Part shown: positions 18,936-27,366 of the stretch, in pieces
Layout of the letters: each line of letters starts with the position of its first letter
Numbering within the stretch: the first letter of the stretch is position 1
Source: Pseudomonas guangdongensis
Lineage (GTDB): Bacteria; Pseudomonadota; Gammaproteobacteria; Pseudomonadales; Pseudomonadaceae
Assembly (NCBI RefSeq): GCF_900105885.1
Contig: NZ_LT629780.1
Span: 1,550,001-1,614,000 of the forward strand
Direction of reading: 5' to 3'
DNA length: 64,000 bases
The notes under the pieces: model-generated
Seen by the model: the letters and a program-made list of their open reading frames with translations, nothing else
What the model was told of the DNA's origin: nothing
The model's database searches: none
Translations under genes and position numbers: made by a program

Positions 18936-20179
18936 AGCGCCTCCCCGAACTCGGCGGCCACGCGCAGGGCGCTGACCACGCCGTCCTCGTGGAAGCCGTT
19001 GGCCCAGTAGGCGCCGCAGTAGTAGCTGTGCCGGGCGCCGAGCAGTTCGCGCCAGCGCGCCTGGGCGGCGATGCCGGTCAGGCTGTACTGCGGGTGGGCG
19101 TAGCGGAAGCGGCCGAGCACCTGCGCCGGGTCCACCGCGTCGTTCTGGTTGAGGCTGACGCAGAAGGTCCGCGAGGCGTCGATGCCCTGGAGGATGTTCA
19201 TGTCGTAGGTGACCGCCGCCAGACGGTCGCCCGGCGCGCCGAGGCGGTAGTTCCAGCTCGCCCAGGCCAGCCGGCGCTGCGGCAGCAGGCGGGTGTCGGT
19301 GTGCAGCAGCACGTCGTTGTCGGCATAGGGCAGGGCACCGAGGATCTCGCGCTCGGCCGCACTCGGCTCGGCGAGCAGGGCCAGCGCCTGGTCGCTGTGG
19401 CAGGCGAAGACAATCTTGTCGAAGCGCTCGCGGCCCGCGGCGCTGTGCACCGTCACCCCGCCTTCGTCGCGCTCGACACGCTGTACCGGGCAGTTGAGGC
19501 GGATGGCCTCGGCGAAGGGCTCGGTGAGCGGCGCGATGTAGCTGCGCGAGCCGCCCTTGACCACCCGCCACTGCGGGCGGTCGTTGACCGACAGCAGGCC
19601 GTGGTTCTTGAAGAAGCGCACGAAGAATTCCAGCGGGAAGGCCAGCATGCCCTCCAGCGACATCGACCAGATCGCCGAGCCCATCGGCACGATGTAGTGG
19701 TCGATGAAGCGCCGGCCGTAGCCGCGGCTGGCGAGGTAGTCGCCGAGGGTCATGCCGGCCGGCAGGCGGCCGCTGGCCAGCTCGGCCAGCGCCTCGCGGT
19801 TGAAGCGCAGGATGTCGCGCAGCATGCCCCAGAAGGCCGGCGACAGCAGGTTGCGGCGCTGGGCGAACAGGCTGTTGAGGTTGTTGCCGTTGTACTCGAT
19901 GCCGCTGGCCGGGTCGTGCACCGAGAAGCTCATCTCGGTGGGCTGCGAGGCGACGCCGAGACGCTCCAGCAGGCGGATGAAGTTCGGGTAGGTCCAGTCG
20001 TTGAACACGATGAACCCGGTGTCGATGGCGTGGTCGCGGCCGTCCACCGTCACGTCGACGGTGTGGGTGTGGCCGCCGATCCAGTCGCCGGCCTCGAACA
20101 CGGTCAGTTGGTGCTGGCGAGCGAGCAGGTGGGCGGCGGTCAGGCCGGCGATGCCGGTGCCGACGATGGCGATTCTCAT
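18932..20179 (-). CDS. FAD/NAD(P)-binding amine-oxidase-like flavoprotein (COG2907 type)
   Basis: 415 residues. N-terminal dinucleotide site IAIVGTGIAGLTAAHLLA, then the GG-doublet-like IGGHTHTVD and DTGFIVFNDWTYPNF of the COG2907 group; C-terminal FAD contact YCGAYWANGFHEDGVVSAL. Probably oxidises or desaturates a membrane fatty acyl chain with the Cfa-like enzyme. Start and stop overlap the neighbouring SDR and DUF1365 genes (ATGA/GTGA), implying translational coupling. Confidence 0.9.
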   Translation of the reverse strand: MRIAIVGTGIAGLTAAHLLARQHQLTVFEAGDWIGGHTHTVDVTVDGRDHAIDTGFIVFNDWTYPNFIRLLERLGVASQPTEMSFSVHDPASGIEYNGNNLNSLFAQRRNLLSPAFWGMLRDILRFNREALAELASGRLPAGMTLGDYLASRGYGRRFIDHYIVPMGSAIWSMSLEGMLAFPLEFFVRFFKNHGLLSVNDRPQWRVVKGGSRSYIAPLTEPFAEAIRLNCPVQRVERDEGGVTVHSAAGRERFDKIVFACHSDQALALLAEPSAAEREILGALPYADNDVLLHTDTRLLPQRRLAWASWNYRLGAPGDRLAAVTYDMNILQGIDASRTFCVSLNQNDAVDPAQVLGRFRYAHPQYSLTGIAAQARWRELLGARHSYYCGAYWANGFHEDGVVSALRVAAEFGEAL

Positions 20180-20961
20180 CGGGTGTCATCCTTGGAAGGG
20201 TTACGGCTCATGCGTTGGGTCACCGCCAGGCGCAGACGGCCGGGCAGGTGGGCGAGCAGCAGGAGCAGGGCGATGAACGGGCGCGGGAAGGCGATTTCCA
20301 GCGCGCGGCGGTCGAGGCCGTCGGCGATGCGGCGGGCGGCCTTGTCGGCCGGCCAGCGCATCGGCATGGCGAAGTCGTTGCGGCGGGTCAGCGGGGTGTC
20401 GACGAAGCCGGGGCTGATCACGCTGACCGCGATGCCCTCGGCGGCCAGATCGACGCGCAGCGATTCCAGCAGGTAGCGCAGCGCCGCCTTGGAGGCGCCG
20501 TAGGCCTCGGCGCGCGGCAGGGCGAGGAAGGTCGCCGCGCTGGCCACCCCGGCCAGCAGCGGCTGATCGCCCTTGCGCAGCAGCGGCAGCGCCGCCTCGA
20601 CGCAGTGCGCGGCGGAGAACAGGTTGGCGCTGACCACCCGCTCGACCATCGCCGCCTCGAAGGCGCGCACCTCGACGTATTCGCAGGTGCCGGCGTTGAG
20701 GATCGCCACATCCAGCGCGCCCCATTCGGCGTCGATCCGCGCGGCGATGGCGGCCACCGCGTCCGGCTCGGTGAGATCGCCGGGGACCACCAGCACCTGC
20801 TGCGGCCAGCGCGCGGCCAGCGCGTCCAGCGGTTCGCGGCGCCGGGCGCTGAGGGCCAGGCGGTGGCCGCGAGCGAGCAGCTCCTCGGCCAGGGCGGCGC
20901 CGATGCCGCTGCTGGCGCCGGTGAGCCAGATGCGTTTGCCTGTATGGGTCGTGGTGTTCAT
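20176..20961 (-). CDS. Short-chain dehydrogenase/reductase
   Basis: 261 residues from the ATG at 20961. NAD(P) site LTGASSGIGAALAEEL, NAG motif (AILNAGTCEY), catalytic YGASK preceded by Ser (VASAATF), and a hydrophobic C-terminal segment (FIALLLLLAHLPGRLRL) suggesting membrane association. Overlaps its neighbours on both sides. Redox partner in the lipid-modifying operon; substrate unknown. Confidence 0.9.
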   Translation of the reverse strand: MNTTTHTGKRIWLTGASSGIGAALAEELLARGHRLALSARRREPLDALAARWPQQVLVVPGDLTEPDAVAAIAARIDAEWGALDVAILNAGTCEYVEVRAFEAAMVERVVSANLFSAAHCVEAALPLLRKGDQPLLAGVASAATFLALPRAEAYGASKAALRYLLESLRVDLAAEGIAVSVISPGFVDTPLTRRNDFAMPMRWPADKAARRIADGLDRRALEIAFPRPFIALLLLLAHLPGRLRLAVTQRMSRNPSKDDTR

Positions 20962-21395
20962 GCCAGCCTCCTCTTCAGCCAGGCGATGACCCGGCCGAGT
21001 ACCGGCAGGTGCTCGTAGAGCAGCGCGCCGGCGTCGAAATAGTCGCGGTGGCGATAGACCCGGCCGTCGCTCCACAACAGGTGCGAGCAGCCGGCCACCC
21101 GGATCGGCCGCCCGCCGGCCAGGCGCGGGTGGCGGTAGCTCATGGTCCAGCGCAGGTAGCCTTCGCCCTCCTTGTCGCCCTCGCGCACCGCGTCGAAGCC
21201 GTGGAAGTCGAAACGCAGCTCCTGCACGTTGGCGTACAGCTCGGCAAAGTAGCGCTGCATCGCCGCCAGGCCGCGGATCTCGTGCAGCGGGTCGACGAAC
21301 AGCGCATCCGCGCTGTACAGCTCGCCGAGGCGGTCGAGGCTGTCCTTGTCGAGGGCGGCGAAGCGGCGGGCGAAGTCGCGGAGAAAGTCGCTCAT
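20958..21395 (-). CDS. SnoaL/NTF2-like small protein
   Basis: 145 residues with a SnoaL-like fold: LGELYSADALFVDPLHEIRGLAAMQRYF, LRFDFHGFDAV, and a C-terminal strand-rich part ending in a basic helix (RVIAWLKRRLA). Such domains form open hydrophobic cones and may be cyclases, isomerases or binding proteins. It begins 10 nt after phrB and overlaps the SDR by 4 nt. Confidence 0.82.
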   Translation of the reverse strand: MSDFLRDFARRFAALDKDSLDRLGELYSADALFVDPLHEIRGLAAMQRYFAELYANVQELRFDFHGFDAVREGDKEGEGYLRWTMSYRHPRLAGGRPIRVAGCSHLLWSDGRVYRHRDYFDAGALLYEHLPVLGRVIAWLKRRLA

Positions 21396-21405
21396 GGCAG
21401 GCGCC

Positions 21406-22842
21406 TCAGGCCGGGGTCTGGTCCAGTGCCTTGAACGCCGCCAGCGCCCGCTCGCGCGAGCGGGCCAGGTCGACGATCGGGCGCGGGTAATCGGGGGCGC
21501 CGAACAGCCCGCCGAGGGCCGCCGGGTTGTGGATGTCGCGCTTGTTCAGGCCGGCCAGCTCGGGCACCCACTGGCGGATGAAGGCGCCGTCCGGATCGAA
21601 CTTCTCCGACTGGGTCAGCGGGTTGAAGATGCGGAAGTAGGGCGCGGCGTCGGTGCCGGTGGAGGCGCTCCACTGCCAGCCGCCGTTGTTGGCGGCCAGA
21701 TCGCCGTCGATCAGGTTCTGCATGAACCAGCGCTCGCCGTGGCGCCAGTCGATCAAGAGGTTCTTGGTCAGGAACATGGCGACGATCATGCGCAGGCGGT
21801 TGTGCATCCAGCCGGTGGCCGAGAGCTGGCGCATCGCCGCATCGACGATGGGAATGCCGGTGTTGCCCTGCTGCCAGGCGGCGAGGTCGGCCGGCGCCTC
21901 GCGCCAGGCCAGCGCCTCGGTCTCGGTGCGGAAGGCGCGGCCCATCGACACCCGCGGGTAACCGACCAGGATGTGCTTGTAGAACTCGCGCCAGAGCATC
22001 TCGTTGATCCAGCTGACCACCCCGGGATTGCCGCTGGCGAACTCGCCGGCGTTGATCGCCAGCGCCGCGTGCAGGCACTGGCGCGGCGACAGCACGCCGG
22101 CGACCAGATAGGCCGACAGCCGGCTGGTGCCGGGCTGGGCGGGGAAGTCGCGCTGGCCGTCGTACCACTCCAGGTGCTGGTCGGCGAAGGCGCTCAGGCG
22201 CCGGTGCGCCGCCGCCTCGCCGGCCGGCCACAGCTGGCGCAGCGCGTCGCCCGGCGCAGCGAAGCCGTCGACGGCCGCCGGCACGGGATCGCTGGCGATG
22301 GCGCACGGCGGCTGGATCGCCGGCAGCGGTTGAAGCGTCGGCAGATGCGCGGCCAGCTCGGCGTAGCAGCGCTTGCGGAACTGGCTGAACACCTGGAAGT
22401 AGCCGCCGCTCTTGGTCAGCAGGCTGCCGGGCTGGAACAGGATCTGGTCTAGGTGGCTGTGCCAGGCGATCCCGGCGCCCTGCAGGGCGGCCTGTACCGC
22501 CTGGTCGCGGCGCTGTTCGTGGACGCCGTATTCGGCGTTGACGTGGACGCTGCGCACGCCGTGCTCGCGGCACAGCTCCAGCAGCACGCCGGGGGCGTCG
22601 TCCCAGTGTTCGGCATGGCGCAGCAGCAGCGGGATGTTCAGCGCGGCGAGGGTCTTGCCCAGTTCGGCGAGGTTGCGCAGCCAGAAGTCCACCTTGGCCG
22701 GCGCATCGTCGTGCGCGCGCCACTGGCCGGGGGAGATCAGCCAGAGCGCCAGCAGCGAGCCGTCGCCTTGCGCGGCGGCGCGAGCCAGGGCGGTGTTGTC
22801 GTGGGCGCGCAGGTCGTTGCGCAGCCAGACCAGTCGGGTCAT
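21406..22842 (-). CDS. phrB: Deoxyribodipyrimidine photolyase (class I CPD photolyase)
   Basis: 478 residues. N-terminal antenna domain LVWLRNDLRAHDNTAL; C-terminal FAD domain with TSRLSAYLVAGVLSPRQC, WREFYKHIL, GIPIVDAAMRQLSATGWMHNR and NNGGWQWSASTGTDAAPYFRIFNP, which retains FAD-contact and electron-transfer tryptophans. It repairs cyclobutane pyrimidine dimers with blue/near-UV light. It starts 10 nt after the LitR-like gene, so light-controlled expression with its regulator is likely. Its likely antenna (folate) connects to the pterin genes near 48 kb. Confidence 0.96.
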   Translation of the reverse strand: MTRLVWLRNDLRAHDNTALARAAAQGDGSLLALWLISPGQWRAHDDAPAKVDFWLRNLAELGKTLAALNIPLLLRHAEHWDDAPGVLLELCREHGVRSVHVNAEYGVHEQRRDQAVQAALQGAGIAWHSHLDQILFQPGSLLTKSGGYFQVFSQFRKRCYAELAAHLPTLQPLPAIQPPCAIASDPVPAAVDGFAAPGDALRQLWPAGEAAAHRRLSAFADQHLEWYDGQRDFPAQPGTSRLSAYLVAGVLSPRQCLHAALAINAGEFASGNPGVVSWINEMLWREFYKHILVGYPRVSMGRAFRTETEALAWREAPADLAAWQQGNTGIPIVDAAMRQLSATGWMHNRLRMIVAMFLTKNLLIDWRHGERWFMQNLIDGDLAANNGGWQWSASTGTDAAPYFRIFNPLTQSEKFDPDGAFIRQWVPELAGLNKRDIHNPAALGGLFGAPDYPRPIVDLARSRERALAAFKALDQTPA

Positions 22843-22852
22843 CGGGCAATCC

Positions 22853-23800
22853 TCAGGGAGCGGCGAGCAGCCCGCGCTGCTGCAGGAAGTGGTGGGCGTC
22901 GAGGGGCGAGTCGGCCAGCGTCAGGTGTTCGAAGGCGGCCAGTTCGTCGCGGTGGATCTGCACCGCCGGGCCGGCCAGCAGCAGCGGCACCGCGCAGGCG
23001 GCGTGCAGGCGCGGCAGCTGACGGCGCAACTGGGTGGCCTCCAGCGCCTGGCTGGAATACAGCAGCAGGGCGCGCGGCCGGACGCGCTCGACGGCGAGGT
23101 TCAGTTCGCCGGTCGGCAGGGTCCAGTCGAGCACCTCGACCGCGCACTGGCTGTCGCTGAGCAGCCAGGCGCACAGCCACAGGCCAGGCTCCATCGGCAG
23201 TTCGGAGAGGTTGGCGAGCAGCACCGGCGCGCCCTGTTGCTGGCGGTTGTTGTGGTAGACCCGCGCGCCGAGCTTGCTGCGCAGCCAGGAGCGGAAGAAC
23301 ACCCGCTCCAGGGCGGCGCCGAACTGGCCCTGCCAGCGCTGCTCCAGCTCGTCGAGCAGCGGCAGCAGCAGGTGGCGGCACAGGGTCTGCGGCGGGTAGA
23401 GGGCCAGGGCGCGGTTGTAGGCATCGTCCAGCGGCCGCTCGGCGAGGCCGGCGACGGCCTCCAGCAGTTCGCCGCGCAGCTGCTCCCAGGGGCCGTCGGC
23501 GCTACCGGCCGGCGGGCTGTCGTGGTCGAGCAGGGCGCGGATCTGGCCGACCGCTACGCCGCGGTTGAGCCAGGTGAGGATCGCCTGCACGCGCTCGACG
23601 TGGGCCTGGCCATAGAGGCGATGGCCCTTGGCGGTGCGCTGCGGGACGATCAGTCCGTAGCGGCGCTCCCAGGCGCGCAGGGTCACCGGGTTGACCCCGG
23701 TGCGGCGGGCCACCTCGCGGATCGGCAGCCAGCCTTCGGCGCGTTCCTCGGCGCTGAGCGGGGCGTCGTCGGCGGCGAGCAGTGGGGCGTCGTCGTGCAT
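22853..23800 (-). CDS. LitR/CarH-family MerR regulator, copy 1 (class II type, no cobalamin motif)
   Basis: 315 residues from the ATG at 23800, with GGAGA 8 nt upstream. The MerR helix-turn-helix (about 25-95) reads LPIREVARRTGVNPVTLRAW, ERRYGLIVPQRT, GHRLY. The C-terminal half follows the B12-dependent photoreceptor fold (helical bundle, then a Rossmann-like part), but the W-x9-E-H cap becomes W...ER (ALERVFFRSWLRSKL) and the ExHxxG cobalamin ligand is missing (SELPMEPGLWL). This is what I recall of class II LitR/PplR of P. putida, which relies on a LOV protein for light. It sits between the YbgA-like gene and phrB and probably represses its own operon through the TGTACA pairs at 24870-24944. 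Confidence 0.9.
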   Translation of the reverse strand: MHDDAPLLAADDAPLSAEERAEGWLPIREVARRTGVNPVTLRAWERRYGLIVPQRTAKGHRLYGQAHVERVQAILTWLNRGVAVGQIRALLDHDSPPAGSADGPWEQLRGELLEAVAGLAERPLDDAYNRALALYPPQTLCRHLLLPLLDELEQRWQGQFGAALERVFFRSWLRSKLGARVYHNNRQQQGAPVLLANLSELPMEPGLWLCAWLLSDSQCAVEVLDWTLPTGELNLAVERVRPRALLLYSSQALEATQLRRQLPRLHAACAVPLLLAGPAVQIHRDELAAFEHLTLADSPLDAHHFLQQRGLLAAP

Positions 23801-23814
23801 CGGCAGGTCTCCGC

Positions 23815-24786
23815 TCAGATGGCGTTGCGCAGGCTGAGGTCTTCGGGGTGCGGCTGCATATAGGCCTGCAGGGCGATGTAGTGGTGCGGGTGGCGGCGGA
23901 AGTGGTACTTGAGCAGGGTCAGCGGCACCACCAGCGGCACGGTGCCGCTGCGGTACTGCTCGATCAGCTGCTGGATCTCGCGGCGCTCCTCGCCGGGCAG
24001 GGCGCGGCGCAGGTAGCCGGACAGGTGCTGCAGCACGTTGGCGTGGGTGCCGCGGGTGGCGCAGCGCTTCAGCGCCGCCATCAGCGCGGCGAAGTAGCGC
24101 GGGCCGAACTCGGCCGGGTCGTGGTCGCCGATGCCGGCCAGCAGGCGGCCCAGCTCGCGGTACTTGAGCGGGTTGTGGGCCATCAGCAGGTACTTGTGCC
24201 GCGAGTGGAAGGCGATGATCGCCTTGCGGGTCAGGCCCTCGCGGCACAGGCGCTGCCAGTCGCCGTAGGCGTAGACGCGGCTGATGAAGTTCTCGCGCAG
24301 CACCGGGTCGTTGAGGCGGCCGTCTTCCTCGATCGGCAGCTCCGGGCGCAGGCGGGCGAAGGTGGCGGTGAAGATGCCGCTGCCGTGCTCGGCGGGGCGG
24401 CCGTTGTCCTGGTAGACCTTGACCCGCTCCATGCCGCAGGAGGGGGATTTCTGCATGACGATCAGGCCGCTGATGTCCCCCAGTTCGGCGGCCATCCGCG
24501 TGCCGTAGTCGGCCAGTGGCGCCGTGACGTCGCGCTCGCGGGTGACGGTGCCCACCGCGCGCGGCGCGGCGGGATCGCCGACCAGGCGGATCGGCTCGCG
24601 GGGAGTGCCCAGGCCGATGGCCACTTCCGGGCACAGCGGGCGGAAGTCGAAATGCCGGCCGAGCACCTGGCTGCACAGTTGCGACTGCTTGTGCCCGCCG
24701 TTGTAGCGCACCTCGTTGCCGAGCAGGCAGGCGCTGATGGCCAGGGTGAGGCGCGGAATCGGGGCGGTGGTCGGTGCGACGGTCAT
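23815..24786 (-). CDS. YbgA-like DUF523-DUF1722 fusion protein
   Basis: 323 residues. N-terminal DUF523 (about 12-160): ISACLLG with C20, PLCPEV with C52, and QKSPSCGMERV; these three Cys are the 4Fe-4S ligands of the thiouracil desulfurase (TudS) group. C-terminal DUF1722 (about 190-310): HSRHKYLLMAHNPLKYRELG, HANVLQHLSGYLRR. Usually found next to photolyase/LitR genes; a role in RNA or pterin sulfur/redox repair is possible but unproven. First gene of the light operon; its ribosome site is weak and follows a large hairpin in the leader. Confidence 0.9.
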   Translation of the reverse strand: MTVAPTTAPIPRLTLAISACLLGNEVRYNGGHKQSQLCSQVLGRHFDFRPLCPEVAIGLGTPREPIRLVGDPAAPRAVGTVTRERDVTAPLADYGTRMAAELGDISGLIVMQKSPSCGMERVKVYQDNGRPAEHGSGIFTATFARLRPELPIEEDGRLNDPVLRENFISRVYAYGDWQRLCREGLTRKAIIAFHSRHKYLLMAHNPLKYRELGRLLAGIGDHDPAEFGPRYFAALMAALKRCATRGTHANVLQHLSGYLRRALPGEERREIQQLIEQYRSGTVPLVVPLTLLKYHFRRHPHHYIALQAYMQPHPEDLSLRNAI

Positions 24787-24808
24787 GGCGTGTACCCGAG
24801 GATAAAAG

Positions 24809-24874
24809 GTACAGGCTGCAGATCAGGCCTGCGGGGGAGGACACGCCTGAGGAGGTGGCTACTGCAGCCTGTAC
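24809..24874 (-). promoter_or_regulatory. Leader hairpin: 13-bp perfect inverted repeat ahead of the photolyase operon
   Basis: GTACAGGCTGCAG (24809-24821) and CTGCAGCCTGTAC (24862-24874) are perfect complements; the loop contains a second TCAGGC/GCCTGA pairing. In the minus-strand RNA the 3' arm is followed by CUUUUAUCC, so it could attenuate transcription or mask the start. The upstream arm shares TGTAC with the operator at 24870-24893, so DNA cruciform or operator roles are also possible. Confidence 0.6.
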
Positions 24875-24893
24875 AGGAAACGGTTTCTGTACA
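24870..24893. promoter_or_regulatory. LitR-type operator O1 (TGTACA-N12-TGTACA)
   Basis: Two exact TGTACA half-sites with 12 nt between, the centre itself nearly symmetric (GGAAAC/GGTTTC). It lies roughly +5 to +28 from the predicted minus-strand start site of the photolyase operon, a position suited to repression. Confidence 0.8.
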
Positions 24894-24904
24894 ACCCTGC
24901 TGCA

Positions 24905-24932
24905 ATAGTAGACCTTGCGTTGTACAAGTCAA
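24905..24932 (-). promoter_or_regulatory. Predicted sigma-70 promoter of the YbgA-litR-phrB operon
   Basis: On the minus strand TTGACT (24927-24932) and TACTAT (24905-24910) are separated by 16 nt. The -35 lies inside the N12 of operator O2, and the expected start (about 24898) abuts O1, so a repressor on either site would block polymerase. The predicted leader is about 110 nt. Confidence 0.6.
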
Positions 24933-24944
24933 ATACCTTGTACA
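24921..24944. promoter_or_regulatory. LitR-type operator O2 (TGTACA-N12-TGTACA)
   Basis: Exact half-sites at 24921-24926 and 24939-24944, each flanked to TTGTACAA, 28 nt from O1. Overlaps the predicted -35 of the minus-strand promoter. Confidence 0.8.
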
Positions 24945-24992
24945 AGATTTGTAGTATTTCGGCAGGGCCAGGGCGCCACCACGACGGCCGCT

Positions 24993-25208
24993 CTACTGCC
25001 AGCCCATCTTCCAGGTGGCCTCGTCGCGCAGCTCGCGCCAGTCGCAGCGCCGGCTGCGCCCGCTCAGCACCGCCTGCAGTTCGACTTCCAGCACCGTGCC
25101 TTCCTCGTCGCGGTACAGCTCGGTGACCAGGAAATGCTTCTCGCGGTTGCGCGGCTGGACGGCGGTCCATTTCGACAGGTGCAGCTTGGCGGGGTTGATG
25201 CGATGCAT
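24993..25208 (-). CDS. TIGR02450 family Trp-rich small protein
   Basis: 71 residues with four Trp. The pattern RINPAKLHLSKWTAVQPRNREKHFLVTEL...CDWRELRDEATWKMGW is characteristic of TIGR02450. Function unknown; commonly encoded near photolyase or cryptochrome genes. It follows renalase by 63 nt on the same strand, so it probably belongs to the unit controlled by the operator at 26307-26330. Confidence 0.85.
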   Translation of the reverse strand: MHRINPAKLHLSKWTAVQPRNREKHFLVTELYRDEEGTVLEVELQAVLSGRSRRCDWRELRDEATWKMGWQ

Positions 25209-25271
25209 GGTGGCTGGTCGGCAGGGAGATGGGAGCGGACACCGGGCGGCTGTGCCGGGTGTCCGCCGGGT

Positions 25272-26300
<1,029 letters not shown>

Positions 26301-26306
26301 TCAAGT

Positions 26307-26330
26307 TGTACAAGTCTCTTGAGGTGTACA
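26307..26330. promoter_or_regulatory. LitR-type operator O3 between renalase and the epimerase
   Basis: Exact TGTACA (26307-26312) and TGTACA (26325-26330) with 12 nt between. It lies 49 nt from the renalase start (minus) and 122 nt from the epimerase start (plus); TTGTAC on either strand could serve as -35. One operator could control both directions. Confidence 0.78.
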
Positions 26331-26451
26331 AATGTATCTGGTCCAATCCAGCCATGAACCCGGAATGCTCGCAGGCCTGCGGCCTGGCCGGTAATTCCAG
26401 TGTGGACCAGACTCAGGGCGGACGCCCATGGATCAATAAGGAGACACGGCG

Positions 26452-27357
26452 ATGCGCATTTTGCTGACCGGCGGCACCGGCCTGATCGGCCGGGCCCTGT
26501 GCCGCCACTGGAAGTCGCAGGGGCACGAGCTGATCGTCTGGAGCCGGCGCCCCCAGGAAGTGCCCGGCCTGTGCAGCGGCGCGCGCGGCATCGACCGCCT
26601 GGAGGCGCTGAGCGGCGCCGAGCCGCCGGATGCGGTGGTCAACCTGGCCGGCGCGCCGATCGCCGACCGGCCGTGGACCAGCGCGCGGCGGCAGCTGCTG
26701 TGGAGCAGCCGCATCGAGCTGACCGAGCACCTGGTGGACTGGCTGGGCTCGCTGGCCCGCCCGCCGCGGGTGCTGCTGTCCGGCTCGGCGGTGGGCTGGT
26801 ACGGCGACGGCGGCGAGCGCCTGCTCGACGAGGACAGCGCGGCCGGCAACGAGGACTTCGGCAGCCAGCTGTGCTTCGCCTGGGAAGAGGCCGCGCAGCG
26901 CGCCGAGGCGCTGGGCATCCGGGTGATCCGCCTGCGCACCGCGCCGGTGCTGGCTCCGGCCGGCGGCATGCTGGCGCGCCTGCGCCTGCCGTTCAGCCTG
27001 GGCCTGGGTGGCCGGCTGGGCAGCGGCCGGCAGTGGATGCCGTGGATCCATCTGGACGACGAGGTCGGGCTGATCGACTTCCTGCTGCAGCACGAGGACT
27101 GTGCCGGTCCTTATAATGCCTGCGCGCCGCAGACGGTGCGCAATGCCGAGTTCACCCGCGCGCTGGCCCGCGCCCTGCATCGCCCGGCCTGCCTGCCGGC
27201 GCCGGCCTGGGCGCTGCGCCTGGCGCTGGGCGAGATGTCCGGGCTGCTGCTCGGCGGCCAGCACCTGCAACCGCGCCGTGCCCTGGAGGCCGGCTACCGT
27301 TTTCGTTTCCCCGACCTGGATGCGGCGCTCGCCGATCTGCTGGGTCGCCCCGACTAA
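26452..27357 (+). CDS. TIGR01777 family epimerase (YfcH/SulA-like, DUF1731)
   Basis: 301 residues with AAGGAG upstream. Extended SDR: ILLTGGTGLIGRALCRHW, VVNLAGAPIADRPWT, LLSGSAVGWYGDGG (active-site Tyr region), WIHLDDEVGLIDFLL; the DUF1731 C-terminus includes LLLGGQHLQPRRALEAGYRFRFPDL. Substrate unknown. Divergent from renalase and 9 nt ahead of hemH, so possibly light-controlled together with ferrochelatase. Confidence 0.93.
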   Translation: MRILLTGGTGLIGRALCRHWKSQGHELIVWSRRPQEVPGLCSGARGIDRLEALSGAEPPDAVVNLAGAPIADRPWTSARRQLLWSSRIELTEHLVDWLGSLARPPRVLLSGSAVGWYGDGGERLLDEDSAAGNEDFGSQLCFAWEEAAQRAEALGIRVIRLRTAPVLAPAGGMLARLRLPFSLGLGGRLGSGRQWMPWIHLDDEVGLIDFLLQHEDCAGPYNACAPQTVRNAEFTRALARALHRPACLPAPAWALRLALGEMSGLLLGGQHLQPRRALEAGYRFRFPDLDAALADLLGRPD

Positions 27358-27366
27358 GGACACCGC

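Noticed and set aside
24787..24900. Cobalamin riboswitch ahead of the photolyase operon
   Set aside because: I looked because CarH proteins use B12, but no B12-box-like sequence is present; only the inverted repeat and operators are seen.
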